Shown: positions 1-7,952 of the stretch, one piece after another
Layout: each line of letters starts with the position of its first letter
Position numbering within the stretch: position 1 is the stretch's first letter
DNA from: Candidatus Ryanbacteria bacterium RIFCSPHIGHO2_02_FULL_48_12
GTDB lineage: Bacteria; Patescibacteriota; Minisyncoccia; Ryanbacterales; 2-02-FULL-48-12
Direction of reading: 5' to 3'
DNA length: 46,944 nucleotides
Assembly: GCA_001819875.1 (NCBI GenBank)
Contig: MHNR01000012.1
Location: forward strand, 4,775-51,718
Position numbers and translations under genes: made by a program
Notes under the pieces: model-generated
Told to the model about the DNA's origin: nothing
Database searches by the model: none
Seen by the model: only the letters and a program-made list of their open reading frames with translations

Positions 1-858
1 GGCCAGATGAAACGGGCGCTTGAGTTTCTTCCGCATCTTGCCCATTGGCAAAAAGCGCACGGATTTCCATTTGCCTTTTATACGGAGGCAAGTGTCAATA
101 TCGGCAAGTCGTTGGAACTTGTAGATGCGATGGTAAATGCCGGTTTTAGTATGGTGTTTTTAGGCATTGAGACGCCGAATGCTAAAGTGCTTAGACGGAT
201 TGGCAAGACTCAAAATACCCAGCGTATGATCGGGAGCAAGGAGTATAATCCGGATTTTCTTCCCGATGTTATCCGGACTCTGCAACAAAAAGGATTGGAG
301 GTGACGGCAGGATTTATCTATGGGATGGATGGAGAGCCGGAGGATGCCGCCGAGCGCCAAGTAGCCTTCATAGAAGAAACGGCGATAGCAGTAGCTATGA
401 CCGGGATTCTGGAGCCGCTCAAAGGCACCGATCTCTATATTCGGCTGGCTCAGGCGGGGAGGCTCGTTGATCAGGCGTCCGGCAATAATGTGAGTGCACG
501 TCTTGCGTATATCCCGGAGCGTGATTCGGAGACGGTATTGCGGGAATACCGGATGATTTTAAATGCTCTGTATGGCAAGGGGCTTAAAAGTTATTTTGGG
601 AGAGCCTATCGTCTGCTCACAACTCTTAAGGTAACTGATCATACGGTGCGCAAAATCGGCATGCTCGAGCTCAAAGCCCTGGCGCGGTCCCTCTTCTACC
701 AAACATTTTCGGCTCATGGTCCTGCGTATCTTACGTTCTTGGCAAAGATTCTTGTGAAAAGACCAAAGATGTTTGTGGAAGCAATACGTCTTGCCATAAT
801 GGGATATCACTTCGAGCGTTATACGCAAGATATTCTTCGTATCCAACCTGTCCATTAG
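1..858 (+). CDS. Radical SAM protein, C-terminal part (5' end outside window)
   Basis: The frame is open from base 1, so the gene begins upstream and the CxxxCxxC iron-sulfur motif is not visible. The visible part includes FYTEASVNI, then a GIETPN-type segment (GFSMVFLGIETPN), typical of the second half of the radical SAM barrel in B12-binding radical SAM enzymes. The C-terminal ~120 residues resemble the DUF4070-type tail of that family. Family members carry out radical methylations or rearrangements; the substrate cannot be inferred here. The next gene has its own promoter, so this gene probably ends its transcription unit. Confidence 0.75.
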   Translation, partial: GQMKRALEFLPHLAHWQKAHGFPFAFYTEASVNIGKSLELVDAMVNAGFSMVFLGIETPNAKVLRRIGKTQNTQRMIGSKEYNPDFLPDVIRTLQQKGLEVTAGFIYGMDGEPEDAAERQVAFIEETAIAVAMTGILEPLKGTDLYIRLAQAGRLVDQASGNNVSARLAYIPERDSETVLREYRMILNALYGKGLKSYFGRAYRLLTTLKVTDHTVRKIGMLELKALARSLFYQTFSAHGPAYLTFLAKILVKRPKMFVEAIRLAIMGYHFERYTQDILRIQPVH

Positions 859-958
859 GCGTTGCATGTGCAGCGCTTTTTTATTTTTTTGCGTATGGTA
901 TCTTATAGGGTCTAATAAAACAATGTCCACAGAGGCCCCGCCCGGTGTGGGTTTTATC

Positions 959-973
959 TGGTATCATAAAGCT
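959..973 (+). promoter_or_regulatory. Extended -10 promoter, leaderless start of pilin operon
   Basis: TG at 959-960, one base, TATCAT at 962-967, then six bases before the ATG at 974. No Shine-Dalgarno sequence lies between, so the transcript should begin at or next to the start codon. Confidence 0.6.
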
Positions 974-1456
974 ATGCGGCGCGGATTTACGTTGATTGAG
1001 ATGATGCTGGTAATAGCCTTGATAGCTATGGTTACCGTTATTGCTGTGGGAGGGTTTTCTCTCTTCCAGCACCAGTCCGATCTCAACGCCGCCGCTGATA
1101 CGGTAATTGCCATCATGGAGGAGGCGAGGTCAAAGACGCTCTCTTCCCGAGATCAGTCGCAATATGGGGTACGGTTCAATAATGATAGGGTTCTTTTGTT
1201 TGTTGGCTCCTCTTTGCCGGTGGATGTCGCAACACTTCCCGCCGCTACCAGTACGGATGGATTTCGGGAGTATATACTTCCGCCGAGCGTAGAAGCTTCG
1301 ACCACGATCGCCGTGGATGCCAAACACGAGGATGCGGTTTTCAAGCGTCTGACGGGAGAGACGGCAAGCGGTACGATTAAACTTTGGTCAAAAGGTGATA
1401 CGACTAAGGTAAAGACTATTAGCATACAATCAACAGGAATTATATTATTGCGTTAG
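974..1456 (+). CDS. Type IV pilin-like / GspH-type pseudopilin
   Basis: A 160-residue protein beginning with a short basic leader and the prepilin peptidase site G|FTLIE (residues 4-9), followed by a ~20-residue hydrophobic helix. This N-terminus is diagnostic of type IV pilins and pseudopilins, which are cleaved and N-methylated by PilD and assembled through the inner membrane. The start at 974 was chosen because it puts the leader directly before the cleavage site and lies 6 bases after an extended -10 box. It is the first of four pilin-like genes separated by 1-14 bases, consistent with minor pilins of a pilus used for DNA uptake or attachment. Confidence 0.85.
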   Translation: MRRGFTLIEMMLVIALIAMVTVIAVGGFSLFQHQSDLNAAADTVIAIMEEARSKTLSSRDQSQYGVRFNNDRVLLFVGSSLPVDVATLPAATSTDGFREYILPPSVEASTTIAVDAKHEDAVFKRLTGETASGTIKLWSKGDTTKVKTISIQSTGIILLR

Positions 1457-1457
1457 T

Positions 1458-1964
1458 ATGCGTGTTTCTACTTCACAAAAAGGATTCGGGATTATTGAGA
1501 TCGTCATCGGGGTTGCTATTATTACGATCTCGCTTTTGGGTGTGATGCTTTCTGCGAAAGTTTCATTTCAAATAATCAGTGAAAACTTGCGCAGAGTCCA
1601 GGCTAATTTTTTGGCCGAGGAGGGAATAGAGGCTCTCAAGTCAATACGTGATGATGGTTGGACGGCGAACATCGTACCGATTACTACGGGGACTGACTAT
1701 CATCTGGTATACGATACGGGTGCCAATGAGTGGACGTTGGTTGCTGGCGCTTTAGCAGATCAAATAGATGGGGTATTTACGCGCACGGTGCAGTTAAATG
1801 CGGTGGATCGCGATGTTGCCAATGGCACACAGGATATTGTGTTTGCAGGGGGCATAGCGGATGCGGGCACGAGAAAGGTTACGGTTACTATCTCTTGGCC
1901 AGGACGATCGGGTACAAAGACGCAGGCTATTTCTACATATATGACAAACATATTTGCCAATTAG
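1458..1964 (+). CDS. Minor pilin, PilV/GspI-like
   Basis: 168 residues. After a nine-residue leader comes G|FGIIEIVIGVAII, a prepilin cleavage site with the usual Glu at +5 and a hydrophobic helix. The segment ANFLAEEGIEALKSIRDDGW is typical of PilV/GspI-like minor pilins. It starts one base after the stop of the preceding pilin and has no own promoter, so it is translated from the operon mRNA. In type II secretion and type IV pili such minor pilins prime fibre assembly. Confidence 0.8.
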   Translation: MRVSTSQKGFGIIEIVIGVAIITISLLGVMLSAKVSFQIISENLRRVQANFLAEEGIEALKSIRDDGWTANIVPITTGTDYHLVYDTGANEWTLVAGALADQIDGVFTRTVQLNAVDRDVANGTQDIVFAGGIADAGTRKVTVTISWPGRSGTKTQAISTYMTNIFAN

Positions 1965-1965
1965 T

Positions 1966-2478
1966 ATGTCTTTACAGCACAGAACATCCAAGAACAGGGG
2001 ATTTACTCTGGTTGAGACGGTGGTCTATATTGCGCTTTTTATTTTGCTTTCTGTCGTGGTGATTGATGCTTTATTCATGACTGCCAAAGTGCTACGCCAT
2101 GCGCGCACCACGCGTGCAGTTACCAGTGCTGGCGAGGCCGCTATGGAACGGATGATCCGTGATATTCGGTTTGGGAGTGCCATTACCACTATCACGGCCG
2201 GCCATCCGGGCACACTCGAGATCACGGGGTATGATCCGGAGACTCTGGCAGAACAGCAGGTCCGGTTTGCTTGGGTAGCAACCTCGATAGGTGGCAAGAT
2301 TCAGGTGACCGAAGGGGCTGCCGCCGCCGAAGATCTTACACCGCCAAGCCTCAATGTCAGCAATCTCGTATTTCGGCAGATTACCTTGGTTACCGGAACG
2401 TATGCGATCAAGATAGAGATGACCGTAAATGGGGTTAATTTTTATGGGACGGCGCTGATGCGGCGTGCATACCAGTAA
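1966..2478 (+). CDS. Minor pilin, PilW/GspJ-like
   Basis: 170 residues, with basic leader and G|FTLVETVVYIALF (site about residue 12), then a hydrophobic helix. The soluble part has the pattern seen in GspJ/PilW proteins (AAMERMIRDIRFG, a helix that packs on the pilin core). ATG 1966 is preferred over an in-frame codon at 1954 because only the later start gives a normal-length leader; it lies one base after the upstream stop. Part of the four-gene pilin operon. Confidence 0.78.
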   Translation: MSLQHRTSKNRGFTLVETVVYIALFILLSVVVIDALFMTAKVLRHARTTRAVTSAGEAAMERMIRDIRFGSAITTITAGHPGTLEITGYDPETLAEQQVRFAWVATSIGGKIQVTEGAAAAEDLTPPSLNVSNLVFRQITLVTGTYAIKIEMTVNGVNFYGTALMRRAYQ

Positions 2479-2491
2479 TCAATTCATATAT

Positions 2492-4513
2492 ATGTATTTT
2501 GTACGCATACAGAGACAATCGCTCAACCATGGACAGGCGGCACTCACGGTAGTAATATTTTTCTTATTTATATCTCTGACGATGATGTTTGGTTTTGCCG
2601 CACTCGCGGTTGAGAACGAGATAAAAGTGCGTGGCGATGTGCAGGCCAAGGAGTCTTATTTTTTGGCAGAGGCTGGCATCGAGGATGTGGGATATCGCAT
2701 TATTCAAAATATGGCTTACGATACAAGCGAGACTATCTCTTTGGTCTCCGGCGGTCCAAGTGCTACAAGTAATGTCTCTGATGTAGGGCTTACCGAAAAA
2801 AGCATCGTTTCTACGGGTGATGTTTCCAGTGCATTTCGCAAGGTGAGTCTCAATCTCCGTCCAGGCGCAGGCACTTCACTTAATTATGGAGCCCAATCAG
2901 GGTATTTGGGCATCGTGCATCAAGACACGCCGGTTATCAATGGGAGTATATTTAGTAATGGCAGTGTGGTACGGGCCGCTGTTAGCAATAGAATTACTAT
3001 AAACGGGGATCTCCATGTGGCGAGCTCGACACTTGATGCTTCCCAACAGAATCTTGCAGATGTATTGAAAACAGCACAGCCCACCCCATCGCCAGGCACC
3101 CTCCCTCCCTATACGTTTAATGTGCGCAGGTTTGCCGGTCATCAGGACATGGCGCAGTCTTTCATGGTCAATCGCACCGGAGTGATCAGAAAAGTCGAGA
3201 TATATATGAGAAAAGTTGGTACGCCATCTAGTTTTGATCTTACCCTGGTAGAGGATGTGAGCAACGGAGTCGGTAGTAGTAAACCAGATAACAATGGTGC
3301 GCTATTCGATGCTTCATTTACCCATACAGCAGTCTCAACCAATTTTGACTGGGTGGAGTTTGATATTGGTAGAGGACAAAATCCGGTATACCCTGGCCGC
3401 AAGTATTGGTTGATTTTGAGTACACCGAGTAGTACCGATACGAGCAACTACTATATTGTGGGTGGTGGTGGACCGGCTACCTATACAGCAAGCTCCTCGG
3501 CCGAGATGCTGTTTACCGCAGACTGGAGTTCTGGGAGTGCTGTTTGGTCTCCCTACAATGATACGGGGGATGTATCCGGTTCGTTGCCACGGCCGGGGGA
3601 TGAGGCATTTAAGGTATTTTTTGGTGATGTAGAGTTTGCCGGTACGGATTTTTACACCGGAGATATTCACAGCACGATCAACCATGTGATTACTACAGGC
3701 GATACGGTGGGCTACAAGATAAAAGGGTCTATTGTGGGTAATGATGCGACGGATGAAGCGTACTATGAGGTAGACGGTGGTAGTAATACATGGGGTAGCA
3801 CCCAAAAAAACCCCCCGAGCGGTACGCCGACCACCGTCCATCCCACGCCGCTTCCCGCACCAATCTCTCTTACAAAAATCGATGAGCTGATTACCGAGGT
3901 AGAAGCTAGCGCCACATGTAATAATATCCCGGCAAGTTTTGCGACCCAGCGTGCCAATTGTATCGCGGGTGATGATGTTGATTTTAACAATGCCAATGTG
4001 ACGCTCACGGGCCCGGTAGTGTTCCCTGCGGATCTTACGATACGGGGAAGTACGACGTTCACCATGCATGATCCGGGCACGGGTGGTAATATCTATGTCA
4101 AAGGAGATCTCGACATCGGTACGGCTGCTGCTTGTACAATTCGGCTTGATTCATCATTTGGGGCGAGTAGTGGTACTATCGTCGCCGAGGGACCGGTAGA
4201 CGTAAGTATTTGCACATTTTCCGGAAGCGGTAATTCTGATTCGTTTATGGTTATCATTGGTTTGAGTAAAAATTTTACGACCCCTAACGCAGTGGCGGTA
4301 CACACCAATAGTCTCACCGGTGGGGTATTCTACGCGGCAAAAGGCTTCCTAACTATCCGTGATGCGCCTGATCCCTATGCCCTTTTTGGCGAGGGGGTGT
4401 TTGTTGAGGCGAGCTCGGTCATTAATTACCAGGCAGGTCTTGCGAATCTTGATTTTCGTGCTGGACCGGTAGGGGGGTGGGAGCTTGATAACTCTTGGAA
4501 AGAAATAGAGTGA
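2492..4513 (+). CDS. PilX-like pilus protein with large extracellular region
   Basis: About 673 residues. The N-terminus has one hydrophobic segment (roughly residues 16-38) followed by YFLAEAGIEDVGYRI, the region seen in PilX-type minor pilins that lack a classical cleavage motif. Residues ~200-360 form a jelly-roll-like region with W/F/G-rich strands (SFMVNRTG, WVEFDIG, YWLILSTPSS) like exported carbohydrate-binding or 'choice-of-anchor' modules. The remainder is rich in Thr, Ser and Gly with beta-helix character. It contains the sequence NNPPSGTPTTVHPTPLP-like Pro/Thr linker around residue 440. An earlier ATG-proximal start at 2465 is possible and overlaps the previous gene. Probably the tip or adhesive subunit of the pilus. 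Confidence 0.65.
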   Translation: MYFVRIQRQSLNHGQAALTVVIFFLFISLTMMFGFAALAVENEIKVRGDVQAKESYFLAEAGIEDVGYRIIQNMAYDTSETISLVSGGPSATSNVSDVGLTEKSIVSTGDVSSAFRKVSLNLRPGAGTSLNYGAQSGYLGIVHQDTPVINGSIFSNGSVVRAAVSNRITINGDLHVASSTLDASQQNLADVLKTAQPTPSPGTLPPYTFNVRRFAGHQDMAQSFMVNRTGVIRKVEIYMRKVGTPSSFDLTLVEDVSNGVGSSKPDNNGALFDASFTHTAVSTNFDWVEFDIGRGQNPVYPGRKYWLILSTPSSTDTSNYYIVGGGGPATYTASSSAEMLFTADWSSGSAVWSPYNDTGDVSGSLPRPGDEAFKVFFGDVEFAGTDFYTGDIHSTINHVITTGDTVGYKIKGSIVGNDATDEAYYEVDGGSNTWGSTQKNPPSGTPTTVHPTPLPAPISLTKIDELITEVEASATCNNIPASFATQRANCIAGDDVDFNNANVTLTGPVVFPADLTIRGSTTFTMHDPGTGGNIYVKGDLDIGTAAACTIRLDSSFGASSGTIVAEGPVDVSICTFSGSGNSDSFMVIIGLSKNFTTPNAVAVHTNSLTGGVFYAAKGFLTIRDAPDPYALFGEGVFVEASSVINYQAGLANLDFRAGPVGGWELDNSWKEIE

Positions 4514-4566
4514 TGCCGCGTCTTCATATGGGTGCACTTTGTGTAGGATAGCCAATTTATCACTAA

Positions 4567-4578
4567 TATATACACGTT
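4567..4578 (+). promoter_or_regulatory. -10 box for leaderless SIMPL gene
   Basis: TATATA at 4567-4572 is followed by six bases and ATG 4579, repeating the spacing seen at many genes in this window. No ribosome binding site is present. Confidence 0.45.
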
Positions 4579-5388
4579 ATGATGGAGACAAAAATAAAAA
4601 ACTATCTGGGTATTGCGGCAATTATCGTCTTATTCGCTTTTGCGCTTGCGGCATTGAGTTACGTAAATACCTACTCTAAGTCTGTACAGCCTTCGTCTTT
4701 TCGAAGCTTTACCGTTTCTGGCGAGGGTAAGGTGGTGGCGGTCCCGGATGTTGCAGGGTTTAGCTACCAGGTGATCACTCAGGGTGGGACAGATGTCACT
4801 TCGCTACGCCAGGAAAATACCAAAAAGTCTAACGATATTATCCAATTTCTCAAGGATAATGGAGTAGACAAAAAAGATATTCAGACAACAGGACTTATGA
4901 TTCAGCCGCGCTACCAGACCTACGCCTGCGATTATCGGAGTGTCACGCCAGGCGGGTCCGCTCCCCAGCCTTGTCCGCCGGCATCTATCGCGGGGTACGA
5001 GATTATACAGTCGGTTTCAGTAAAAGTTCGCGACTTTGAAAAATCAGGCACTATCTTGGGAGGCATTGCCGATAAGGGGGCTAACTCCGTCTCACAGCTT
5101 AACTTCACTATAGACGATCCAACCAAGCTTCAAGATCAGGCCCGAGAGGAGGCGATTGCAAACGCCAAAGAAAAGGCTTCGGCGATTGCGAAAGCCGGAG
5201 GATTTGGTTTGGGCAAACTCCTCAATATTCAGGAGGGGTATGGACCGACGCCATATTTTTATACCAAAGACGCCTATGGGAGGGGTGGCGAGGGTATTGC
5301 CGCGCCGGCCGTAGCTGAAGCGCCGGTGATTGAGCCGGGTTCGCAGGAGATTCGTTTGAGTGTCTCGCTTACCTACGAGATTCGCTAG
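4579..5388 (+). CDS. SIMPL domain (DUF541) protein, membrane anchored
   Basis: 269 residues: one transmembrane helix at ~9-29, then a SIMPL/DUF541 domain beginning with the family hallmark F..SGEGKV.A.PD (residues ~44-58) and containing IQTTGL.IQPRY. The family includes periplasmic oxidative-stress proteins (YggE) and BP26 ring-forming antigens; the molecular role is unsettled. Topology implies the domain lies outside the cytoplasmic membrane. Single gene between its own promoter and a bidirectional terminator. Confidence 0.85.
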   Translation: MMETKIKNYLGIAAIIVLFAFALAALSYVNTYSKSVQPSSFRSFTVSGEGKVVAVPDVAGFSYQVITQGGTDVTSLRQENTKKSNDIIQFLKDNGVDKKDIQTTGLMIQPRYQTYACDYRSVTPGGSAPQPCPPASIAGYEIIQSVSVKVRDFEKSGTILGGIADKGANSVSQLNFTIDDPTKLQDQAREEAIANAKEKASAIAKAGGFGLGKLLNIQEGYGPTPYFYTKDAYGRGGEGIAAPAVAEAPVIEPGSQEIRLSVSLTYEIR

Positions 5389-5402
5389 GGAAGTTTACAA
5401 AT

Positions 5403-5438
5403 AAAAATCCCCGTGTATTACGGGGATTTTTATTTTTT
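5403..5438. terminator. Bidirectional rho-independent terminator
   Basis: AAAAATCCCCGT, a five-base loop and ACGGGGATTTTT form a 12-bp perfect stem flanked by A and T runs on both sides. It serves the SIMPL gene on plus and polX on minus; the polX stop codon lies within the T run. Confidence 0.9.
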
Positions 5439-7163
5439 AAGGAACGTGCGAAGTTTTTTAAGTGGCCAGGCGTTAATAATATCTTTTTTTGTTGCCCAAC
5501 CGCGTCGGGCAGTGGCGACACCAAACTCAAGCACCGAAAATTGATTGGCCGCATGAGCATCCGAGTCAATGGACATTTTTACTCCTGCTTGGACGCATGC
5601 ACGGATATATGCGTCTTTGAGATCCAAGCGTTCAGGATGGGCATCGATCTCCAGAATCGTCCCGGTGCGTTTGGCGGTTTTGATGATGGCGTCCATACCG
5701 AGTTCTATCGGTTCGCGTTTGTTGATGATGCGTCCCGTAGGATGAAATAATATATCCACGTGAGGGTTCTCCATGGCACGTATCACACGTTTTGTTTGAT
5801 CTATCTCTGAAAGATTAAAATTGCTGTGTACCGCGGCACCCACGATGTCGAGTTGCATAAGAGTAGGGTCATCAATATCGAGCGAGCCGTCTTTTAGGAT
5901 ATTCACCTCGGCGCCTTTCAAAAGAACGATACGGTGTCCGGTGGCTTGTAGTTTTTTCTGTATCCGGTCGATTTCCGCTATTTGCCGCAGAAGTTTTTTC
6001 TCGTCTGATCCGCCGGTCATTGCAAGACTCTGGGTATGATCGGTGATAGCAATGTACTCAAGTCCGGCCTCTTCAGCTGCAAGCGCCATTGCTTCGATGG
6101 AGTCCTCTCCGTCGGTCCAATCGGTCTGGGTCTGCAGATCTCCCCGCAAATCTCCGTAGTTGATAAGTTTGGGGAGCTTATGCTGGCGCGCGGCTTCTAT
6201 CTCCCCGGTCATCTCGCGCATCTCTGGCTCAATATAGTCTAGTCCTAGAGCTTTATAGAGCTCCTCCTCGGTGCGGCCGGTAATGCGTTTTACTCCTTTG
6301 TACAGTCCATACTCATTGAGCTTTAGGTTTTTTTTTATCGCAATCTCACGTAGTGCGATATTATGCTCTTTTGATCCGGTAAAATAATTGAGTGCTGCAC
6401 CAAATGATTCCTCTGGTACAACGCGTAGATCTGCGTCCATGCCATTTTTAAGGCGCACCAGAGTTTTGGCCGGACCCTGGGCATAAATATGCGCTACCAT
6501 AGGAAGTCTGGCAAATTGCCCCATAGCATGTGCTGGGTCTTGGGCAACGGCAATCATATCGATATCGCCGATAGTCTCTTTGCGACGGCGCAGAGAGCCT
6601 GCTAGTACCACATGCTCTATCCCGGGGAATGATGCGATCATGCGCTTGAGCACCTCGGCGTCGTGCCACGCTTCCCCGAGGGATTTTCGTCCGCCAGATT
6701 TTTTGAGAAACGTTATACCTTTCTGGATTTTGTCCTGTGATTTTTGCCCAAAGTGGGGGAGTGTACGGATCTTACCTACACGCACCGCGGTCTCCAGATC
6801 CTTGAGATTTTTTACCCGGAGCTTATCCCAAAGCGTTTTTATCATTTTTGGTCCCACGCCCTCAATTTGGAGGAGTTCGCTGACACGTACGGGGATTTTT
6901 TTCTTGAGGCGTTTATGTTCGGCAAAATCCCCCTTGGTGATGATGTCTTTGATATGTTCGGCAATGCCTTTCCCTACGCTTGGTATCTCCAAAAGGCCGT
7001 CTATACCATGCTCGCGGTATACAGATGCTATATCTTTGTCAGATGACTCTACGGCAAGCGCGGCACGTTCAAATGCGCGAGGTTTAAAAGCCACGCCCTC
7101 CATCTCCAGAAGCGCGCCTGTCTCGAATAATAGATCGGCTATTTCCTTGTTGCTTGCGACCAT
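5430..7163 (-). CDS. polX: DNA polymerase X family protein with PHP domain
   Basis: 577 residues, normal for bacterial PolX. Order: N-terminal 8-kDa-like region with two helix-hairpin-helix motifs (IPSVGKGIAEHI ~60-71, IEGVGPKMI ~99-107), polymerase palm with GSLRRR (189) and GDID (199-202) plus a third acidic site MDADLR (~242-247), then a C-terminal PHP domain. Bacterial PolX fills gaps in base-excision repair and the PHP domain gives 3'-5' exonuclease and end-processing activity. The first PHP metal motif, normally H/Q-x-H, reads Q-T-Q (344-346), while later ligands (ITDH, GAEVN, AAVHSNF, LFHP, DSDAH) remain. On the minus strand an extended -10 (TGC TACCAT) lies 6 bases before the ATG, so a leaderless mRNA is expected. 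Confidence 0.93.
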   Translation of the reverse strand: MVASNKEIADLLFETGALLEMEGVAFKPRAFERAALAVESSDKDIASVYREHGIDGLLEIPSVGKGIAEHIKDIITKGDFAEHKRLKKKIPVRVSELLQIEGVGPKMIKTLWDKLRVKNLKDLETAVRVGKIRTLPHFGQKSQDKIQKGITFLKKSGGRKSLGEAWHDAEVLKRMIASFPGIEHVVLAGSLRRRKETIGDIDMIAVAQDPAHAMGQFARLPMVAHIYAQGPAKTLVRLKNGMDADLRVVPEESFGAALNYFTGSKEHNIALREIAIKKNLKLNEYGLYKGVKRITGRTEEELYKALGLDYIEPEMREMTGEIEAARQHKLPKLINYGDLRGDLQTQTDWTDGEDSIEAMALAAEEAGLEYIAITDHTQSLAMTGGSDEKKLLRQIAEIDRIQKKLQATGHRIVLLKGAEVNILKDGSLDIDDPTLMQLDIVGAAVHSNFNLSEIDQTKRVIRAMENPHVDILFHPTGRIINKREPIELGMDAIIKTAKRTGTILEIDAHPERLDLKDAYIRACVQAGVKMSIDSDAHAANQFSVLEFGVATARRGWATKKDIINAWPLKKLRTFLKK

Positions 7164-7194
7164 ATCGCTATGGTAGCAGACTGCGCTCCATTTG

Positions 7195-7223
7195 TTGACT
7201 TTTCATACATTTTTCTGTACAAC
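7195..7223 (+). promoter_or_regulatory. Canonical -35/-10 promoter
   Basis: TTGACT (7195-7200), 17 bases, TACAAC (7218-7223). It gives a leader of about 28 bases with a ribosome binding site, unlike the divergent leaderless polX promoter next to it. Confidence 0.6.
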
Positions 7224-7257
7224 GCAGGCAGATTATGTCTTTACAAAAGGAGCATAT

Positions 7258-7863
7258 ATGCCTATACCAGAGGAGCTACAAGAGTTTCTTCACCTCGGCA
7301 CAGAGTCGCGGCCGGAGGCGGAAGCGGCGGCTTTGGCACGTTTACTCTGCGATAAAACAAAGGGGGATAAAATTTGTTGGATACCAAGGTATACTTCTGA
7401 TGGGTATGAGATATGGAGTGCGTTAATTGCAGATGCACTAGCCATTGAAACAGTCGAGAAAGATTCTGAAGGCAATACATTGCTTATCCAAGTGCCACGT
7501 ATTTCTGTGCACATAGGCGTCATGCGTGTTGCCTCTCTCGCGGGCGCATTACGGGGACTTACTGGCGGGCAAAATCCAGCTCTCGAATTTTTATGTGTAG
7601 CTGATTTTGGTGATAGCACCCACGGTGTTCTTCTCACTGACCCAAGTCCGTTTTGCGCTTTATTAAGCGGCAAGGAGCAACGCTTGCTCCTTATGAGCCA
7701 TAGAGAGGTTCTCACTCTCTATGTAGAGATGAAAGTACAGATGGTCGGGTATAATATTTCGCGGTACCCTTCGAAAGATCCGCCTGCAAAACGCGCCACT
7801 GAATATGCTCCCCAGAGCCCGAGTGAGGCGTTTCGTATGGCGCGCCACTATCTGGAGACCTAG
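7258..7863 (+). CDS. Hypothetical cytoplasmic protein
   Basis: 201 residues, not recognised. The start at 7258 is set by AAAGGAG about seven bases upstream; an earlier in-frame ATG at 7192 lies inside the promoter and is rejected. The protein has no signal peptide or membrane segment and is mixed alpha/beta in character, with a Leu-rich helix (SGKEQRLLLMSHREVLTLYVEMKVQ) near residues 138-162 (given here only as location). It is transcribed alone and followed by its own terminator. It belongs to the Shine-Dalgarno-led set of mostly unknown genes in this window. Confidence 0.65.
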   Translation: MPIPEELQEFLHLGTESRPEAEAAALARLLCDKTKGDKICWIPRYTSDGYEIWSALIADALAIETVEKDSEGNTLLIQVPRISVHIGVMRVASLAGALRGLTGGQNPALEFLCVADFGDSTHGVLLTDPSPFCALLSGKEQRLLLMSHREVLTLYVEMKVQMVGYNISRYPSKDPPAKRATEYAPQSPSEAFRMARHYLET

Positions 7864-7887
7864 ACAACTTGCTGGTTTGTGTAGCGT

Positions 7888-7913
7888 AGCCTCTTTACAA
7901 AAGAGGCTTTTTG
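7888..7913 (+). terminator. Rho-independent terminator
   Basis: AGCCTCTT, short loop and AAGAGGCT followed by TTTTTG, directly after the hypothetical gene ending at 7863. Confidence 0.85.
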
Positions 7914-7952
7914 TTTGCAAAATTTTTGATTCAGGTGTATACTTTTTTGGTT

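Noticed and set aside
3335-4069. 244-codon frame on the minus strand inside the PilX-like gene
   Set aside because: Shadow of the plus-strand gene: no promoter, no ribosome binding site and low-complexity composition.
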